From the NCBI GenBank assembly GCA_964035575.1, contig OZ037891.1, positions 1,054,001 to 1,118,000 on the forward strand: a stretch of DNA of 64,000 nucleotides. Reading direction: 5' to 3'. This document shows positions 42,610 through 54,845 of this stretch, in pieces. This DNA is from Rhynchopus sp. YZ270_cl-10. Taxonomy: Eukaryota; Euglenozoa; Diplonemea; Diplonemida; Diplonemidae. The notes below the pieces were generated by a model that had not been told where the DNA came from, searched no databases, and was given only the letters and a program-made list of their open reading frames with translations. Position 1 is the stretch's first letter; each line of letters begins with the position of its first letter. Made by a program: the position numbers and the translations under genes.

Positions 42610-43177
42610 CCACCCCCCACAAATACCCGCCCCGTTTCAGCACAAAAAGTAAAAGTGACAAAAAACTTCATTAAAAAAAATCCCATTCACGATACCCATC
42701 CCCGTTCGCGTTGTTGTGTGTATTGTGCAATGGGGCATAATTCATGTTCAGTATTAAAAAAAATGGTACAATTTTGAAAGTAACAACAAGAAAAGTGACC
42801 CCCCCGTTTTCTCCATGTTCTCGATTGTGTGTGTACAACGAGGCGCATTTATCTTTCACATTTGTCTTTTTGTCTTTATTTTCTGCTGTCAGACCTTTTT
42901 TCTGTCTTCACTTTTTATTTCGACAGCAAAAAAAAAAAAAGTGTACGTTTATTGTAGTTTTACCAGCCGTAGAAACCTCCCCATGCACTGCGAAGCAAAG
43001 TAGCAAACCCTTCATAATACTATTTATATCCCTCGTACTGGGGGAAAAAACCCCCAATTTTATCCCTGATCCACGTATTCTCTTCAATTGGACGGATAAA
43101 AAATTATTCCAAAAAAAAACAAAAAACATCCCGCTTTTTTCGCAGAGAGTGGAAGAAAGGGGATCAAGGTGGGGTGA

Positions 43178-43273
43178 TGCTTTAGTGCTTTAGTGCTTTA
43201 GTGCTTTAGTGCTTTAGTGCTTTAGTGCTTTAGTGCTTTAGTGCTTTAGTGCTTTAGTGCTTTAGTGCTTTAG
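43178..43273 (+). repeat. (TGCTTTAG)12 octanucleotide array
   Basis: Twelve exact head-to-tail copies of an 8-bp unit with no interruptions. Flanks GGGTGA and TATCATCC are unique. Confidence 0.97.
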
Positions 43274-44252
43274 TATCATCCAGCACCCCTCTTTCGACCT
43301 TCTCTTTTTTTAGTTAGACTAAGAGACGCTCCGGCTTATCAATAAAAAAAACCCCCCCTTTTTTTCTTTTTTTTTTAAAGTTACGAATGCACCGTGTATT
43401 CGTTTTCTCTTATTTGTTTTTTTGATGTATTTGTTAGTGTTTCTTTTTTCTTTTTATTTCTGGCTCGATTCTTTGTTATTGTCCAAACAGAACGGATTGG
43501 TTCGAAGGGGGGAAAAAATTTAAAAAACATGCGACTGTGATAACTTACCTCGCCAAGAATCGGCTTCCCTGAATCAGCAAAAGGATTTTTTTCCCCTTTT
43601 CCTGGAGATGATTGCATTTGGTTTGTTTGATTTATTTTTTTGGTAATGAAGAAGAACCAAACCTTTGTCTGCACAGCCATACTAAAGGAAAATTACCAAA
43701 AAATAATTAAGCAAACTTCAAAAAAAATATGTACATCATTTTTTTTTTTGGGGGTACCAGAGCCGCTCACAGCCTACAGCGCGCAGTATTCTTTTCCCCC
43801 AAAAAACTTTTTCCATCTGTATTTTTTTTTTTTATAATTTGTGTGTTTGCATCAAATGATCTGGCCTCTCCCACGGTTTTGACCGGGAGTATAATCCCGC
43901 AGTGCCTGATGACCCCCCTTTGCCTATCCACCAAACCCGATTCTATTTGTTTCTTTCTCTCTGGGGGTCCGAAATTCGGCAATTTTTTTTAACAATTTTA
44001 GGTGTCTAAATGAGTCAGTTTCATTTTATTCATTGAGAAGGAATGAGTTACATTATCGTTTCACAAAAGACAAAAAAAAAAAAATAACAAAACCTAATCC
44101 CCTCTGAAGTAGTCGGGAAAAAAATGATAGTGTAAACACTACAACTGATTTATCAAATCAAAAAAGAAAAGATATTTTTGACGTATCCGTGAGGGTAACC
44201 CTACCATCTTTTTTTTAAAACCAAAAAAAAATACGTGAGTGAACTTTTTGGA

Positions 44253-44310
44253 CAGTGAAGATTGCACAACCGAGGCAACTACACTACTCCAACAATTTAT
44301 CAAAAAAAAA
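44253..44310 (+). repeat. J-family repeat
   Basis: GTGAAGATTGCACAACCGAG then GCAACTACACTACTCCAACA and ATTTATCAAAA. It lacks the AACTGTGGCAACAC segment of the longest copy. Confidence 0.75.
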
Positions 44311-44460
44311 AAAAACAACTATAAAAAAAAATATGTACACAAATGTGTTACATTCCTCGTAGCACCATTATTTTTGCGTGCTCTCTTTTTTTCTCGATTT
44401 TTCCTTCTCTTATTATCTTTCTCTTTTAAAAGGTGTCCAAAAAAACCCCATACCAGTTTT

Positions 44461-44501
44461 AGGTGACTTAGCACAAAGAGGCTTAGGTTCATCTTATAAA
44501 C
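44461..44501 (+). repeat. B-family hairpin
   Basis: AGGTGACTTAGCACAAAGAG then GCTTAGGTTCATCTTATAAA. Confidence 0.75.
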
Positions 44502-45945
44502 TTTTTTATTTCTTTTTATGTTCACTCCCCTCTCTTGTTCCACATCAACAAAAAGGAGATTTTTTTTTTCTTTTCTCCGCCACCCTTTCTTCGCACCTGT
44601 GCCCATGTACATCAGGTACGCAGGAGTTAAAGTGCATTTTCTTCTCTGTTGTGAAGAAATTGCTAAAATGGATACAAAAAATTATCCTTTTCTTTCGAAT
44701 TCAAAAAAAAAAAAAAATACTTATTTTGTTTTGGGCTCGGCCACACCATCAGCGCATAAAGTGATGTTCTTTTAGAGAACCACTATTATTTTTTGCGTTA
44801 CCAGTAACATAATAACCGAACCATAAAAAATTTTTTTTGCACCTTTATTTAGGCGCAAAACATAGAAAGCATTTAAGAAATCATCAAAAAAGCGGGGGGG
44901 AAGCGGAGGGAAATGCAAGGATTCGAGAGAGATTGGCAGCGTGAGCAAAGGGAGTCGTGCATTTAAAATGTGTACATTACGCCCCCCCCCCCCAGTCTTA
45001 GGGATATCTTCTTCTTCTCTCTCTCTCACATAATACACACACTCTCTCTCTATCCTGTTCCCTCTACACAGCACCGACCTCGTGTATCTTTCTCTTTTGT
45101 TTCTGTTCTCTTATCCCAAAATTGTACCAAATATATTTTAAGTGCATTTAGCGTTCTCGTTTCCCTAAAAATGCAAAAAAAAAATGTCGCCACAAAAACT
45201 TTTTAAACACTGCGCTCTCTCATCCAGGTGTTGTGGTTTTTCTTGGTCTGACATCAGACTGACCCCTTTTTTTTTATTTTTTTATTTTCCTACAATCGTA
45301 GCATAAAAGGAGAAATAGTTCCTCCGATACGGTCGCCAAGCATCCCTTCCAACAGGGTACTTGAGCAATCAACGAAAAAAACCTTTTTTTTCTCTTTTAC
45401 CTATCAGAGTTACTGTTTTTTGTTTTGTTTTTTTCCCCTTTGCTGAAAAATTCAACCCAAACGGTGGGGGGAGCGAGTGGGTTCAGTGTGTGAAGGCAAG
45501 CCTCCAGTACGGATTCACCATCTAGGGGTGTTTTTTTTTTTTTTTGCCTTTTTTGCGATTTGAACAACCTCTCCCTCCCCCTGGTCCCTTTATCGCAAAA
45601 ACCACCTAGTCCCCTTGAATAAGAATTTCGTTCTTTGTTTTTGTTTTGTTTTCTTTTTTTGTTGTACAAACCATTTCAAAATGGGGTTTTGATTTTTTGT
45701 CGATACTACAACTGTCAACACAAAAAAAAAAATAATAACAAAAACCATAAAGGAACGAAACGTCCCTCTTTTTTTGGTGGGTGGTTTTTTTTGCGATACA
45801 AGAAATAAAAGGATATAGGGTTTCGTTGCTCGCCATCAGCAATTTTTTGTTTTTTTTTATTATTGATTATTCTAAGGTAGGCAGTAAGTGAGTCTTTATG
45901 ACTTAGGTCAAATACTGTTCCTCCCCTCACCCTTTTTTTCCCCCC

Positions 45946-45976
45946 AGCGCCTGCGTCCCAGAGACGTTTGCACTAT
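45946..45976 (+). repeat. C-family hairpin
   Basis: AGCGCCTGCGTCCCAGAGAC then GTTTGCACT. It is preceded by TTTTTTTCCCCCC. Confidence 0.7.
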
Positions 45977-46230
45977 CAACTTCACTTTTTTCTTCATCAA
46001 ATTTCCCTCATCTTCCCCAGCTGCGTTTCTTTAAAGAGTTTTTTATCAGGTGGCTATTTTTTTTTTTTTCCTCCACCTTTTTTTTGCTTTTTTTTCTTCC
46101 AATTTTACAGTGAGCGTAATAGGACTGTTCGCAAATAAATCGTTTTGTGTTGTTTATGTCCCCAAGGCGTTTTGCACTGTTACAATCACCTTTTTTCCCC
46201 TTTTTTTGCTTCATGATTCCCTAATGTTAA

Positions 46231-46260
46231 TCAATGTGCACACGAGGCACGTATTCATCC
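46231..46260 (+). repeat. A-family repeat
   Basis: TCAATGTGCACACGAGGCAC then GTATTCATCC. Ends are altered but the GTGC..GCAC core is kept. Confidence 0.55.
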
Positions 46261-46575
46261 CTCTAAAAAAGCTTTATTTTCGCTTCTTTTTCATCTCTAC
46301 GACTGAAGTGAAATTTAGCTGTTAGTACAGGTTTTTCCTGAGAATATCAAAAGTGAACGCCCCCCCCACAAAATGTCTCATTTTGACAACTTTGCGTCTA
46401 AGATACACAATCAACTTGAGATGGGTTTTGTATTTCAAGTCAAAATTGAAATGTATTTTTTGGGGGACCTCAGCCATACTCGACCTGAAAAAAAAAAATT
46501 GTGGAGTCTGAATTCCAAATCTACCCTCCTTAGTCTGGAAGGGAAAAAAAAAGTGAACAACGATATTTTTTTTCT

Positions 46576-46625
46576 TGTGGAGCACACTCTAGGGTGGCTA
46601 CACTAATACAACCAAGTTTTCAAAA
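46576..46625 (+). repeat. G-family repeat, CTCTAGGG subtype
   Basis: TTGTGGAGCACACTCTAGGG then TGGCTACACTAATACAACC and AAGTTTTCAAAA. Confidence 0.8.
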
Positions 46626-46678
46626 AAAAATACGTTGTTTTTTTTTTTCACAGAACAGAAAAAAAAAATGTTTTGTTT

Positions 46679-46711
46679 GTATAGTGATAGCTGTATACAG
46701 CTACACTATAC
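46679..46711. repeat. Perfect short palindrome
   Basis: GTATAGTG..AGCTGTATACAGCT..CACTATAC, with arms of 15 bases. Confidence 0.6.
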
Positions 46712-48160
46712 ATATTACAAAACAGAACAAACAAAAAAAGAAGAAAAAACGGCATATTTTTTTGCCTCTTTTATGTTGCGGAAAGATAAGGTCTTGTGGT
46801 TATATTTTGTTTCCTCCTTGCTTTGGCAATACATGTTTCTTTTTCTTTGCCAGCAAAACGAACGAAAAGTAACCCCGAGACGGTTCTCATGACCCCAATC
46901 AAAAGACGAAAAATTCGCGTTTTTCTTTAATGATCTCAACACAAAATAACAGTGCACTCACGACTTAGGTTAGCTTTTCCAAAAAAAAGAGGGGTTTTTT
47001 TAAAACCGCTCTCAAAAAAAATACATTTCTCTTCCTTCACATCAGTGGCAAGACGTTCTTTTGTGATTTCCGATTTTGCCCCTAAAATATTACCTTTTTT
47101 TAAAAAATTCCCATAAACTTATAGTCATAAAGGGAAAGGGGAAGTGAAGAGTGAGCGTTTTGCTCCTCTCCTATCTTCCAGTTTTTTTTTTGTTTGCTTT
47201 TTATGTTTTGTTTTGTTTTGTTTTGTTGTCCCGCCGACCAACCACAAAGGTACACTGCCACGAGCGGACTGTTGTATTTCAAGCCAACTTTTATTTTTGT
47301 TTGTCTGATGCTCACAACTATAGCGGCAGTGTGTGTGTGTGTGTGTGTGTGTATTGTGTAATAATTATCAGGATGTGGGTTACCCCTAGCATTGAAAAAA
47401 TTGAGAAAAATATAGCCCATTGTGTGTGCGTCGGCGGGACAGAACTTACTACTCCATATTACTTGATTCATATTTATATTTATATTTTTTTTATCATCTC
47501 TCCTCGTTTTCTCTAATAAAACACCACTATCAATCAAATGAGAACTTTTTGTCTTTCCAAATAGGAAAAGAAAAAAAAAAAAATGTAGCGCAGATTGACA
47601 AGCAGCAACTACGCAGCTATTTCCCCGCCAAAACAAAAAATGCCTGTCTGGCAGCTACACTAAACAGCTTAACTCCAACTATAAGACATGCAAAGCACAC
47701 CATACAAACTGACGGAAATAATTTTTAACCTATCACACGTCTTTCTCTCTCTCTCTCGTTTTTTTGCAGGTATTCTATTAAAAAAACTCCACTTCTTCCT
47801 TCTGTGCAACACATTTGGCACAGAAGAACTACAGGCAATGAAACTGTCTGCTTATTTATTATCATTCACTTCACTTCAGTTCCAGATATACCGGTATATA
47901 TTTTTTTTTCTTCAAGGTGATCTCAAATCGACAGCTAAGATTTGCTCTTGGGGAAAAAAAAAAATATCTTTCCGTTTACCTGCAAGAGTCATAAAACCCT
48001 CCTTCCCGCCCTACTCCCAATCCTGCTTTTCTTTTAATGAATATTTCAAGACAGGATCATTTCAGGTAGGGTTGGCATCTATTTTTAATGCTCGGCATAT
48101 TTTTATCATTTTTTTTTTTCTTTTTCAAAAAAAGGTCAAATCAGCGTTTCAGAGGTTTTT

Positions 48161-48970
48161 TTCAACTTACCTTCCTTCACCCCCCTGTAAGGGCAACCGT
48201 AGGTGAAGTAAGGTATAGTATTGAAATCGATGTGGGGGGGGAGTAAAGGGTCAATTTTACAAAACCAGATTTTGAGGAAAATTTTAGCCGAAAATGGGCC
48301 CCACGTATAAGTAACCGGGCTCATATTTCTCAAAATTTAAGTGGTCAAAAAATTGTCCAATTTTCGAGATTGACCCCACCACTGCACGGGCGGAGCCCAA
48401 AAATGCAAATAAGGACCCTTTTTAATTTGTTCTCTTGAAATGTGTAATTTCATGTTTTCGCGAAAAAAATAACAACTGATCCTACAAGGGTTGAAGGAAG
48501 GTGGTTGAAAACAACAATAACAACAAGGACAAGTAATTGCTAAGAAAAAAGCGGGGTGTGCTGTGGAAAACTCTGCGCGATTTTCGAAACCACCGTAGCA
48601 TCCTGGCGATTTGCTGGAGGTGCTGATGCGCCTGGTGTGATCGATGTGTTGTAGTCTGTGCATTCTGTGTTCCTTCCGCACTGCTCCAACGACGACGACA
48701 ATGTGGGGAGCCTGTGGACAAAAACGAGCTGGAACACGCCGAGCCTGCCGAGCGGGCGTCCAACAACGCTATCGAGCAGATGGTGCTGGAAGAAGAGGAC
48801 AGCCCCCCTTCTTGAACGTTTCAGATGCTGGCGTCCCAGTGGGTCTGGCAGCGTACGAAGAGCGTTAGAATACCTGCAGAAGAGCAGAATGCTGGGCGTG
48901 TTGTAGATTATTTCTACAGGATGGAGTTCCACATCACACCCCGTTTTTTTTCCGATAGCAATTACTTGTT
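48161..48970 (+). mobile_element. Composite 0.8-kb inverted-repeat element, copy 3
   Basis: Nearly identical to 5475-6270, with a 17-base segment (about 48617-48633) that copy 1 lacks and copy 2 keeps, so copy 1 lost it. The start TTCAACTTACCTTCCTTCAC and end GATAGCAATTACTTG match exactly. High identity at sites 43 kb apart points to recent spread. Confidence 0.85.
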
Positions 48971-49650
48971 TTTTATTGAAAATCTCGAAACGAATTGGCT
49001 TTTTTTATCAGGTAGCTCTTTCCTTTTCTTCCCTTTCCTCATTTTTTTTTTTTTTTTTTGTATTCATTTTTATTGCTTTTTTTTATGTACAGAGATGTGT
49101 GATGTGCCTCTTTATGTAACGCCAGCACCACATCCTGTTCTTATCCAAATTCTCAACGCGAGGCTCAAAAAAAAGAGGCATTTTTTTGCACATTTTGCAG
49201 CCCTCCTCCTTTATCTTGCTGAGTCCTTTTTCCAAATTTTAATAAAAAAATACGATCAAGAGAGGGCAGAGGGAAGGGGTTGTTCAATTACCCCATCCCA
49301 TGCCCACCAAGAACCACCAAAAAAAACCCCTGCGTGAAGATCACACATGTGACGCCACGTATAGCGTTTTTTTCCAAAAATAATTATCAATAATTTGAAC
49401 CCCACCCCGGTGTATAACAAAAAGAACCTGACTCTTTTGTCCGGAACCCCACCCCAAATTACCCCAAACCAAAACCCTTAAGCAGCCTTCTTTTTGGTGT
49501 ACTCCATTCTAGTTAAACTAGATAACGACTTCAAAAAAAGATGGACAATTTGTCAAACATAAAAAAATCAAGTCATACGGAAAGCTCTCATGCGCAAAAA
49601 AAAAAATTTTTTTTTTCCCCTCAACATCATTTTGTTTACATTTGTATGTT

Positions 49651-49703
49651 TGGCTGGCATCGTATGTGGGCCAGTCGGAGGTGCCTGCATCAACAACCAA
49701 CTA
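49651..49703 (+). repeat. M-family repeat
   Basis: GGCTGGCATCGTATGTGGGC then CAGTCGGAGGTGCCTGCATC and AACAACCAACTAC. It is shared with 51698 and, more weakly, 24572 and 36661. Confidence 0.65.
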
Positions 49704-50393
49704 CCTTATGTCTGGTGAGCTTGTGTCCCGCATTGTGTGCATGTATTTTCAGTTCACCTTCTTTTTAGGTATTATTCTTTAGAAGAGAATAAATGACGGG
49801 TGGTGCAATTCTTTTTTGTGTTTTACATGTCAGTGAAACATTGCTCATCTTTTTGTATTTTTTTCCGTTTCATTTTTTTTTTATGGCAATCATCAAAAGG
49901 AAAAAAAGACTATTAGCTACTTCTGCCTATTGCGTAAATGATCAGAAGTGACGTGGTAACCCATGGGCATTCTTTTTAAAAGAATCATTACTTCACAGAT
50001 TTAACCGCCAATGGGGGGAGGGGAGTTCCCCCCTCCCCCCACCCTTGGTAACGCATTGATGCGCATGAAACTCGTCTTTTTCCGACTCCTTTTTCTTTCT
50101 CTCTCTCTCTCCTCAGCTTTGCATCAACCTTCATCCACCCCTTTTTGGATTTTTCATCCCCCCAAAAAAAAAACATCAATGTTTTGTTTGCCCTCGACCC
50201 TAAAAATCGCTCTCCTAAAAATGTGGAACCTCCTCCACAACACAACATGTTTTTCATAATAAATGAAACTGTATGGGGAAAGAGATAAAGGCAGGGTGTA
50301 TCGAGCAATGGTCTCTGTTAGTTTACGTACCCCACCCTGATATGAGGGTGTACTCGAAAGTTACTTCAATCAAAGCAAAACAAAAAACTTATA

Positions 50394-50448
50394 TATAGTG
50401 GTGTTCATCCTCCTGGGTGTTCTCCGTGAATACAACCAAGTTTTCAAC
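50394..50448 (+). repeat. G-family repeat, diverged
   Basis: TAGTGGTGTTCATCCTCCTG then GGTGTTCTCCGTGAATACAA and CCAAGTTTTCAA. Confidence 0.65.
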
Positions 50449-51697
50449 AAAAAAAAAACAAAAAAAAAACAAAACAAACAGCAACAACTCAGTGTAGCAT
50501 GTCCTTTGGATGTAGCACACTAATCGGCTACCAATATTTCAACAAACGCCCCCAGATCCACAAGGGCCTCATGGGCAAATTTAAAAACATCTCTTTTTTT
50601 GCTGCATTTTTCAGCACAACATCTGAACACGTTATTATTTTTTTTTCCCCGAGGTGACTGTGCACGTGGCAGATCATCCGGAAAACTTTTTTTTTGTATT
50701 TTTTATTTTATGCAGCAATCCCGATCATATCAGTGAGGAAACTCTCAACACAAAAAAAAATCAAGATTTTGCACCACATGCACACACCACATAGAGCCAA
50801 AAATGCAACTTGTTTCTGTACCTATGTTCTCTTGAAAAGGTAAGTTACGCGTTTTTATGGCCTTTTGTATGTTGTATGTGTGAAAAAAGGTATTGCACGC
50901 CCTCGTGTGTGCACTAAACGCAAACTAAAGTTTCAATAATTGTGTGGTGATCACACAAGGTGGTGACCTACATCTAAACAAGCTTTTCAAAAAAAAAAAA
51001 AGCGAGGAAAAACAAATATATCTCAACCGCCCGACATAGTATGTACCTGTGGTTTTGCTTAAGGTTACATATTTTGTTGTTATTCTCTTTCATCCCCTAA
51101 AATAAAACATACCTTCATCTTTCCAAAGAATTGTTCCCACCGCTACCAACAGTTCATTCCCCCCCCTTTTTTTTTACAGTATCTGCACTGAACGGCTGCT
51201 GCAGTTACCGATCCCCCTCTTTTCTCTTTTTCTTCTTCATCTTTTTTTTTTTTTGTAAAAAAGGTGCCTGTATGTGCACAAGACATATCTTCCTCTTCCA
51301 TTTTTTGTTATTTTATTTTGTTGAGTCTCAATTCCCCTCCCAAATAAATTGCCTGATCAATACTGGCAAATATTGGGTTGTTTGGAAGTTGAAATTTTCA
51401 AAAAAAAAAGAAGGAAAAAACAACAACTTAAACAAAACTGTGTGAACATTCCTGGGTAATCAGAGCATACCCCACCCGAAGGGGGAGGGTCCTACAACAG
51501 TGGGTCCTTGAGATGCTTCCCTATATTGCATGAAACCCAATGCTGAAAACGGCTATTTTCCCCTCCAATAAGTACACTGCTTTTTTTTTAATTATTTTCT
51601 TGTGTTTTGTCTGTCACGTCCCCAAAAAACCCTTTCAAAAACCCCCTCCCCTTCCTACCCCTCTGTTTTAGTGAGGGGGGGCTGGTGCTTTCATCCT

Positions 51698-51760
51698 GGT
51701 CTGGCATCGTATGTGGGTCAGTCGGAGGTGTGATGAAGCACCAACAACTACAGTTTAATT
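51698..51760 (+). repeat. M-family repeat
   Basis: GGTCTGGCATCGTATGTGGG then TCAGTCGGAGGTGTGATGAA and GCACCAACAACTACAG. Confidence 0.65.
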
Positions 51761-52079
51761 TCGTCGTACCAGAACAGTCGTCGATTTCCTAAAATATTCC
51801 CTCCTACCCATTCCCCTGCCCAATACCGAGTGTAAAATAAAGTGAAAAATTAGAAAAAAAAATAATCGATTTTTTTCCCCCAAAGAAACCCCTCTCCTTT
51901 TCTCCCCGCTCTCCAAAAATCCCTGCGTGTTTTAAAACCCTCTTTTTTTTTTTGTCAACTATTTTTGCAAATTAAGAAATTTGCTTTTGAGTCCGAGTAT
52001 TTCGTTTTTGTTCCCTTCCGTTGTGATTTTTTTTTGTTTTCTGCTCGGGTATCTCCTCAAAATTGTTGTGTTTTTTTTT

Positions 52080-52115
52080 GTGACTAAGTACTGAGACTTA
52101 GGATCATCTTACAAA
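52080..52115 (+). repeat. B-family hairpin
   Basis: GTGACTAAGTACTGAGACTT then AGGATCATCTTACAA. CTAAGT/ACTTAG pairs, so the stem changed on both arms together. Confidence 0.75.
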
Positions 52116-52920
52116 CCTTTTTTCTCTCTTTTATTTTATCCATTTTATCCATTCCCTTTGAATTTTATTTTCCCTTTTCTCTACTCAAATTTTATTTTTT
52201 CTCTTCTTTTCTCTCTAAGGGTACACACATCTAAACTAGTAACGATGTGTTTTGTTTTGCCCCGTTGAATAGTTATTCATGGTTACTTTTCTTTTCACCC
52301 CCCTCACGTCTTCTAAAAAAAAATAAAATAAAATCGATTTTTTTCTTAAAAAAAAGTCGCAATCCATCTCCCCCGTCTTCTTTCTACATTAAACCTATCC
52401 CCCAACACCTCCTGCTTCTTCCCTTCAACCTTCTTGCTTTTTCTAACGCTGGGTCACATTTAATGCATGTAATAAGTTCAAAAAACACTAAAAAAAAAAA
52501 AAGCTATACATTTTCTCCCAAAAAAGTGTACAGAAATTTCAAGAAAAGAGTTACGCTATTTTCGACTGACCACCACGACCCAAACTGCTCCTTTAGTTTT
52601 TAACAAAATAAAAAAAAGATTTTCCTCTTTGTGTGATAACGGTGAGGTGAACCGTTTTACAGAAAAAAACGGTTTTACTAAACAAAAAACGATTTTACTG
52701 GATAGAGCAAATAGAGCAAAAGCCATACTGCCTTGGAGCAGCGCTAAAAAAATGACAAGAGTGAACACCAAAAAAAGAAAAGAAAAGAAAAGATGCTCAA
52801 TATTTGTCGTCTCATTTTTTGTTTTGTTTTTTGCTGATCTGATGAACAGCACGTTCTCTCAACATTTCTCTTCAGTGGGTCTAGCACCAAGTTATTTTAT
52901 TTTTTGGGAAAAGTCACTTA

Positions 52921-52997
52921 GTACCCAAGTTTCTAGTACCCATTCAGTATACTACCCATTGGGTATTATCCTAAATGGGTACTAGAAACTTGGGTAC
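52921..52997. repeat. 77-bp fold-back
   Basis: GTACCCAAGTTTCTAGTACC.. and ..GGTACTAGAAACTTGGGTAC are exact inverted copies. The centre repeats ACCCATT/AATGGGT. Confidence 0.75.
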
Positions 52998-53217
52998 CAA
53001 GCTATTTACCCCTTTTATTTTTCCTCTCTCCGTTATTTTTTTTTTCTCTCTCTTTGATTACTAGTAATATTGCTGCGATCGAAAGTAAACTGAAAAGTGT
53101 TTTTTTTTTTGTGGTAGAAACTACTTCGGCAATTTTTTTTTTTTTTTTGCGAACAAAAATACTTCGTGAAAAAAAATAATTTTCAACACACTCAATCCTA
53201 TTTCTTCTTCCTACGGT

Positions 53218-53255
53218 TTGACTAGGCTGTCCTTGAGGCTTAGGATCATCTTACA
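53218..53255 (+). repeat. B-family repeat, left arm altered
   Basis: TTGACTAGGCTGTCCTTGAG then GCTTAGGATCATCTTACA. Confidence 0.6.
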
Positions 53256-53611
53256 ATTTTTTTTTTTGTTGTTTTTTTTCTTTTCGTGTAAATACTTTGC
53301 ATTTTTTTTTTCCCACGATGGCTCAGCTCATCCAACGAACTTTTCTCTCTTTTTGTTTCCTCTTTTTTTTTTTGCGAAGAATTTACAGGAAAGCATCCAC
53401 CCCCTTTGGGTGCTCCGTTAAAACAACCTACGCTCCTTCACAAACGTTAATTTTTTTTTTGTAAAAAAAAGAATAAAAGAAAAGAGTTTTGCGAAAAATT
53501 TGTAAACGAACAAGATTCTTAAGTATTCTAGCCCTTTTCTGGGGACATTGATGTACATAACCCCCTTGGTGGGGTTTAATGATACAACGAAAGGGGGGGA
53601 AAAAAAGTGTC

Positions 53612-53665
53612 TAGTATAGTGGAGTTCATCCTCGGGTGTCTACACTAATACCAAGTTTTCAAAAA
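53612..53665 (+). repeat. G-family repeat
   Basis: TAGTATAGTGGAGTTCATCC then TCGGGTGTCTACACTAATAC and CAAGTTTTCAAAA. TAGTG and CACTA pair at the ends. Confidence 0.8.
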
Positions 53666-54426
53666 GATATTTCATTAATTTGGGAAAAGAAAGTAGAGGC
53701 TGATAGTCAACTACGCGCTATCCCAAGAATTTTATCTAAAAAAAAAAGGAAGGCTTTCGATCGCAGTAGTGGTATTTATATTTTATATCAGAGAAAAAGG
53801 GAGGTACACAAAAAACCCCCACCCGACCTATGTGTGAATGCAGCCTCAACAAAGCAGGCCATTGAAAAAAAAAAAGGTCGGGATAAACGCACAACAAAAG
53901 GACCCAAAAAAACCCCCCCGCCTCTCACATCTCCTACACAGGTGGAGTGGGTCATGACTACGGGGGGGTGCAGGAGGGTCGAGGAAGGAATTTTTTTTAA
54001 TAGGAGCATTTTGTACAGTGGAAGCGCAATTTCTCGGGAGCGCAACACTTTGATGCAACCAACTCAAAAGAACCCAAAACAATTTTTTTTTTTTTTTTTT
54101 TACGTTTCCCAAAAAAAAAAAATCACGTTTAAATGGACGTACTGCCTAGACTGGCTTCGGCTCATCTTCTAGGCTCTTCTTTCATTTTCGTTTGTTTATT
54201 TTTTAAAACCCAAAACGTTTTGTCTGACCAAAATCAGAGACATATGTGTTGCAGAGAGATATCCTTCGATTTGAGGAAAAGACATTCGTTGCTTTTGTGG
54301 TTCTTGATTCAATGAAGAAAAAATGAGTCAGGGGGAACCTCACGAAGTTTCCACGACTTTGAACAATGGGTAAAAATCCCTTATTTGTATTTTCTCCACT
54401 TTTTTTATTATTATTTCCTTTCCAAG

Positions 54427-54556
54427 GGTAGCTAAGCACTGAATGCTTAGATTCAGCTTTTAATAGCTGTTCTCTCTATCTGCATTGCCGTAATAAAAAA
54501 CGGTCTTATTTTTTTTTTGCCTGCGTCTGCCGATGAACGGTAAGGCGTTTGCACTT
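54427..54556 (+). repeat. B repeat and long C repeat
   Basis: B 54427-54458 (GTAGCTAAGCACTGAATGCT then TAGATTCAGC). C 54518-54556 (GCCTGCGTCTGCCGATGAAC then GGTAAGGCGTTTGCACT) after a run of T. Confidence 0.7.
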
Positions 54557-54845
54557 TCAACTTTCTCTTTTTTGTGTTATATAGTAGTCGCCTGTCAAAA
54601 AAAGACATGGGGTTCTCCATATATTCTCTAGTGGAGTGACCCTGTACAGAGAAAAAAAACTGGCAACACCACCCTTTTGTAAAATAATTTTTAAACATGG
54701 GAGCACATTGGCCCTATGACAAAAAAGTGATTTCAATTTCAAAAAAAAAAAAAAAAAATCTTCCCGTTTAGAGCGGTGTGGTAACAACCTTAGAAAGGTA
54801 TGCTTCTTCTCAATTGTACCACGCTTTTTCCAAAAAAAAAATAAA

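Larger units (their letters stand above)
42610..48160. other. Gene-poor stretch
   Basis: No gene seen. It contains an A-like repeat (42823-42855), the TGCTTTAG array (43178-43273), a weak B (43313-43343), J (44253-44310), B (44461-44501), an E-related unit (45306-45372, with TCCGATACGGTCGCCAAGCA), C (45946-45976, 46150-46180), A (46231-46260), G (46576-46625), a small hairpin (46679-46711), a short D (47246-47284) and a GT run (47332-47351). Confidence 0.6.
48971..54845. other. Gene-poor stretch
   Basis: No gene seen. It contains M repeats (49651-49703, 51698-51760), G (50394-50448, 53612-53665), a weak A (51264-51290), B (52080-52115, 53218-53255, 54427-54458), a fold-back (52921-52997) and C (54518-54556). 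Poly-T and poly-A tracts of 10-20 bases are frequent. Confidence 0.6.

Noticed and set aside
53636-54172. 178-residue open frame
   Set aside because: It begins in a G repeat and is full of Lys/Pro runs from A and C tracts. There are no codon-position signs.
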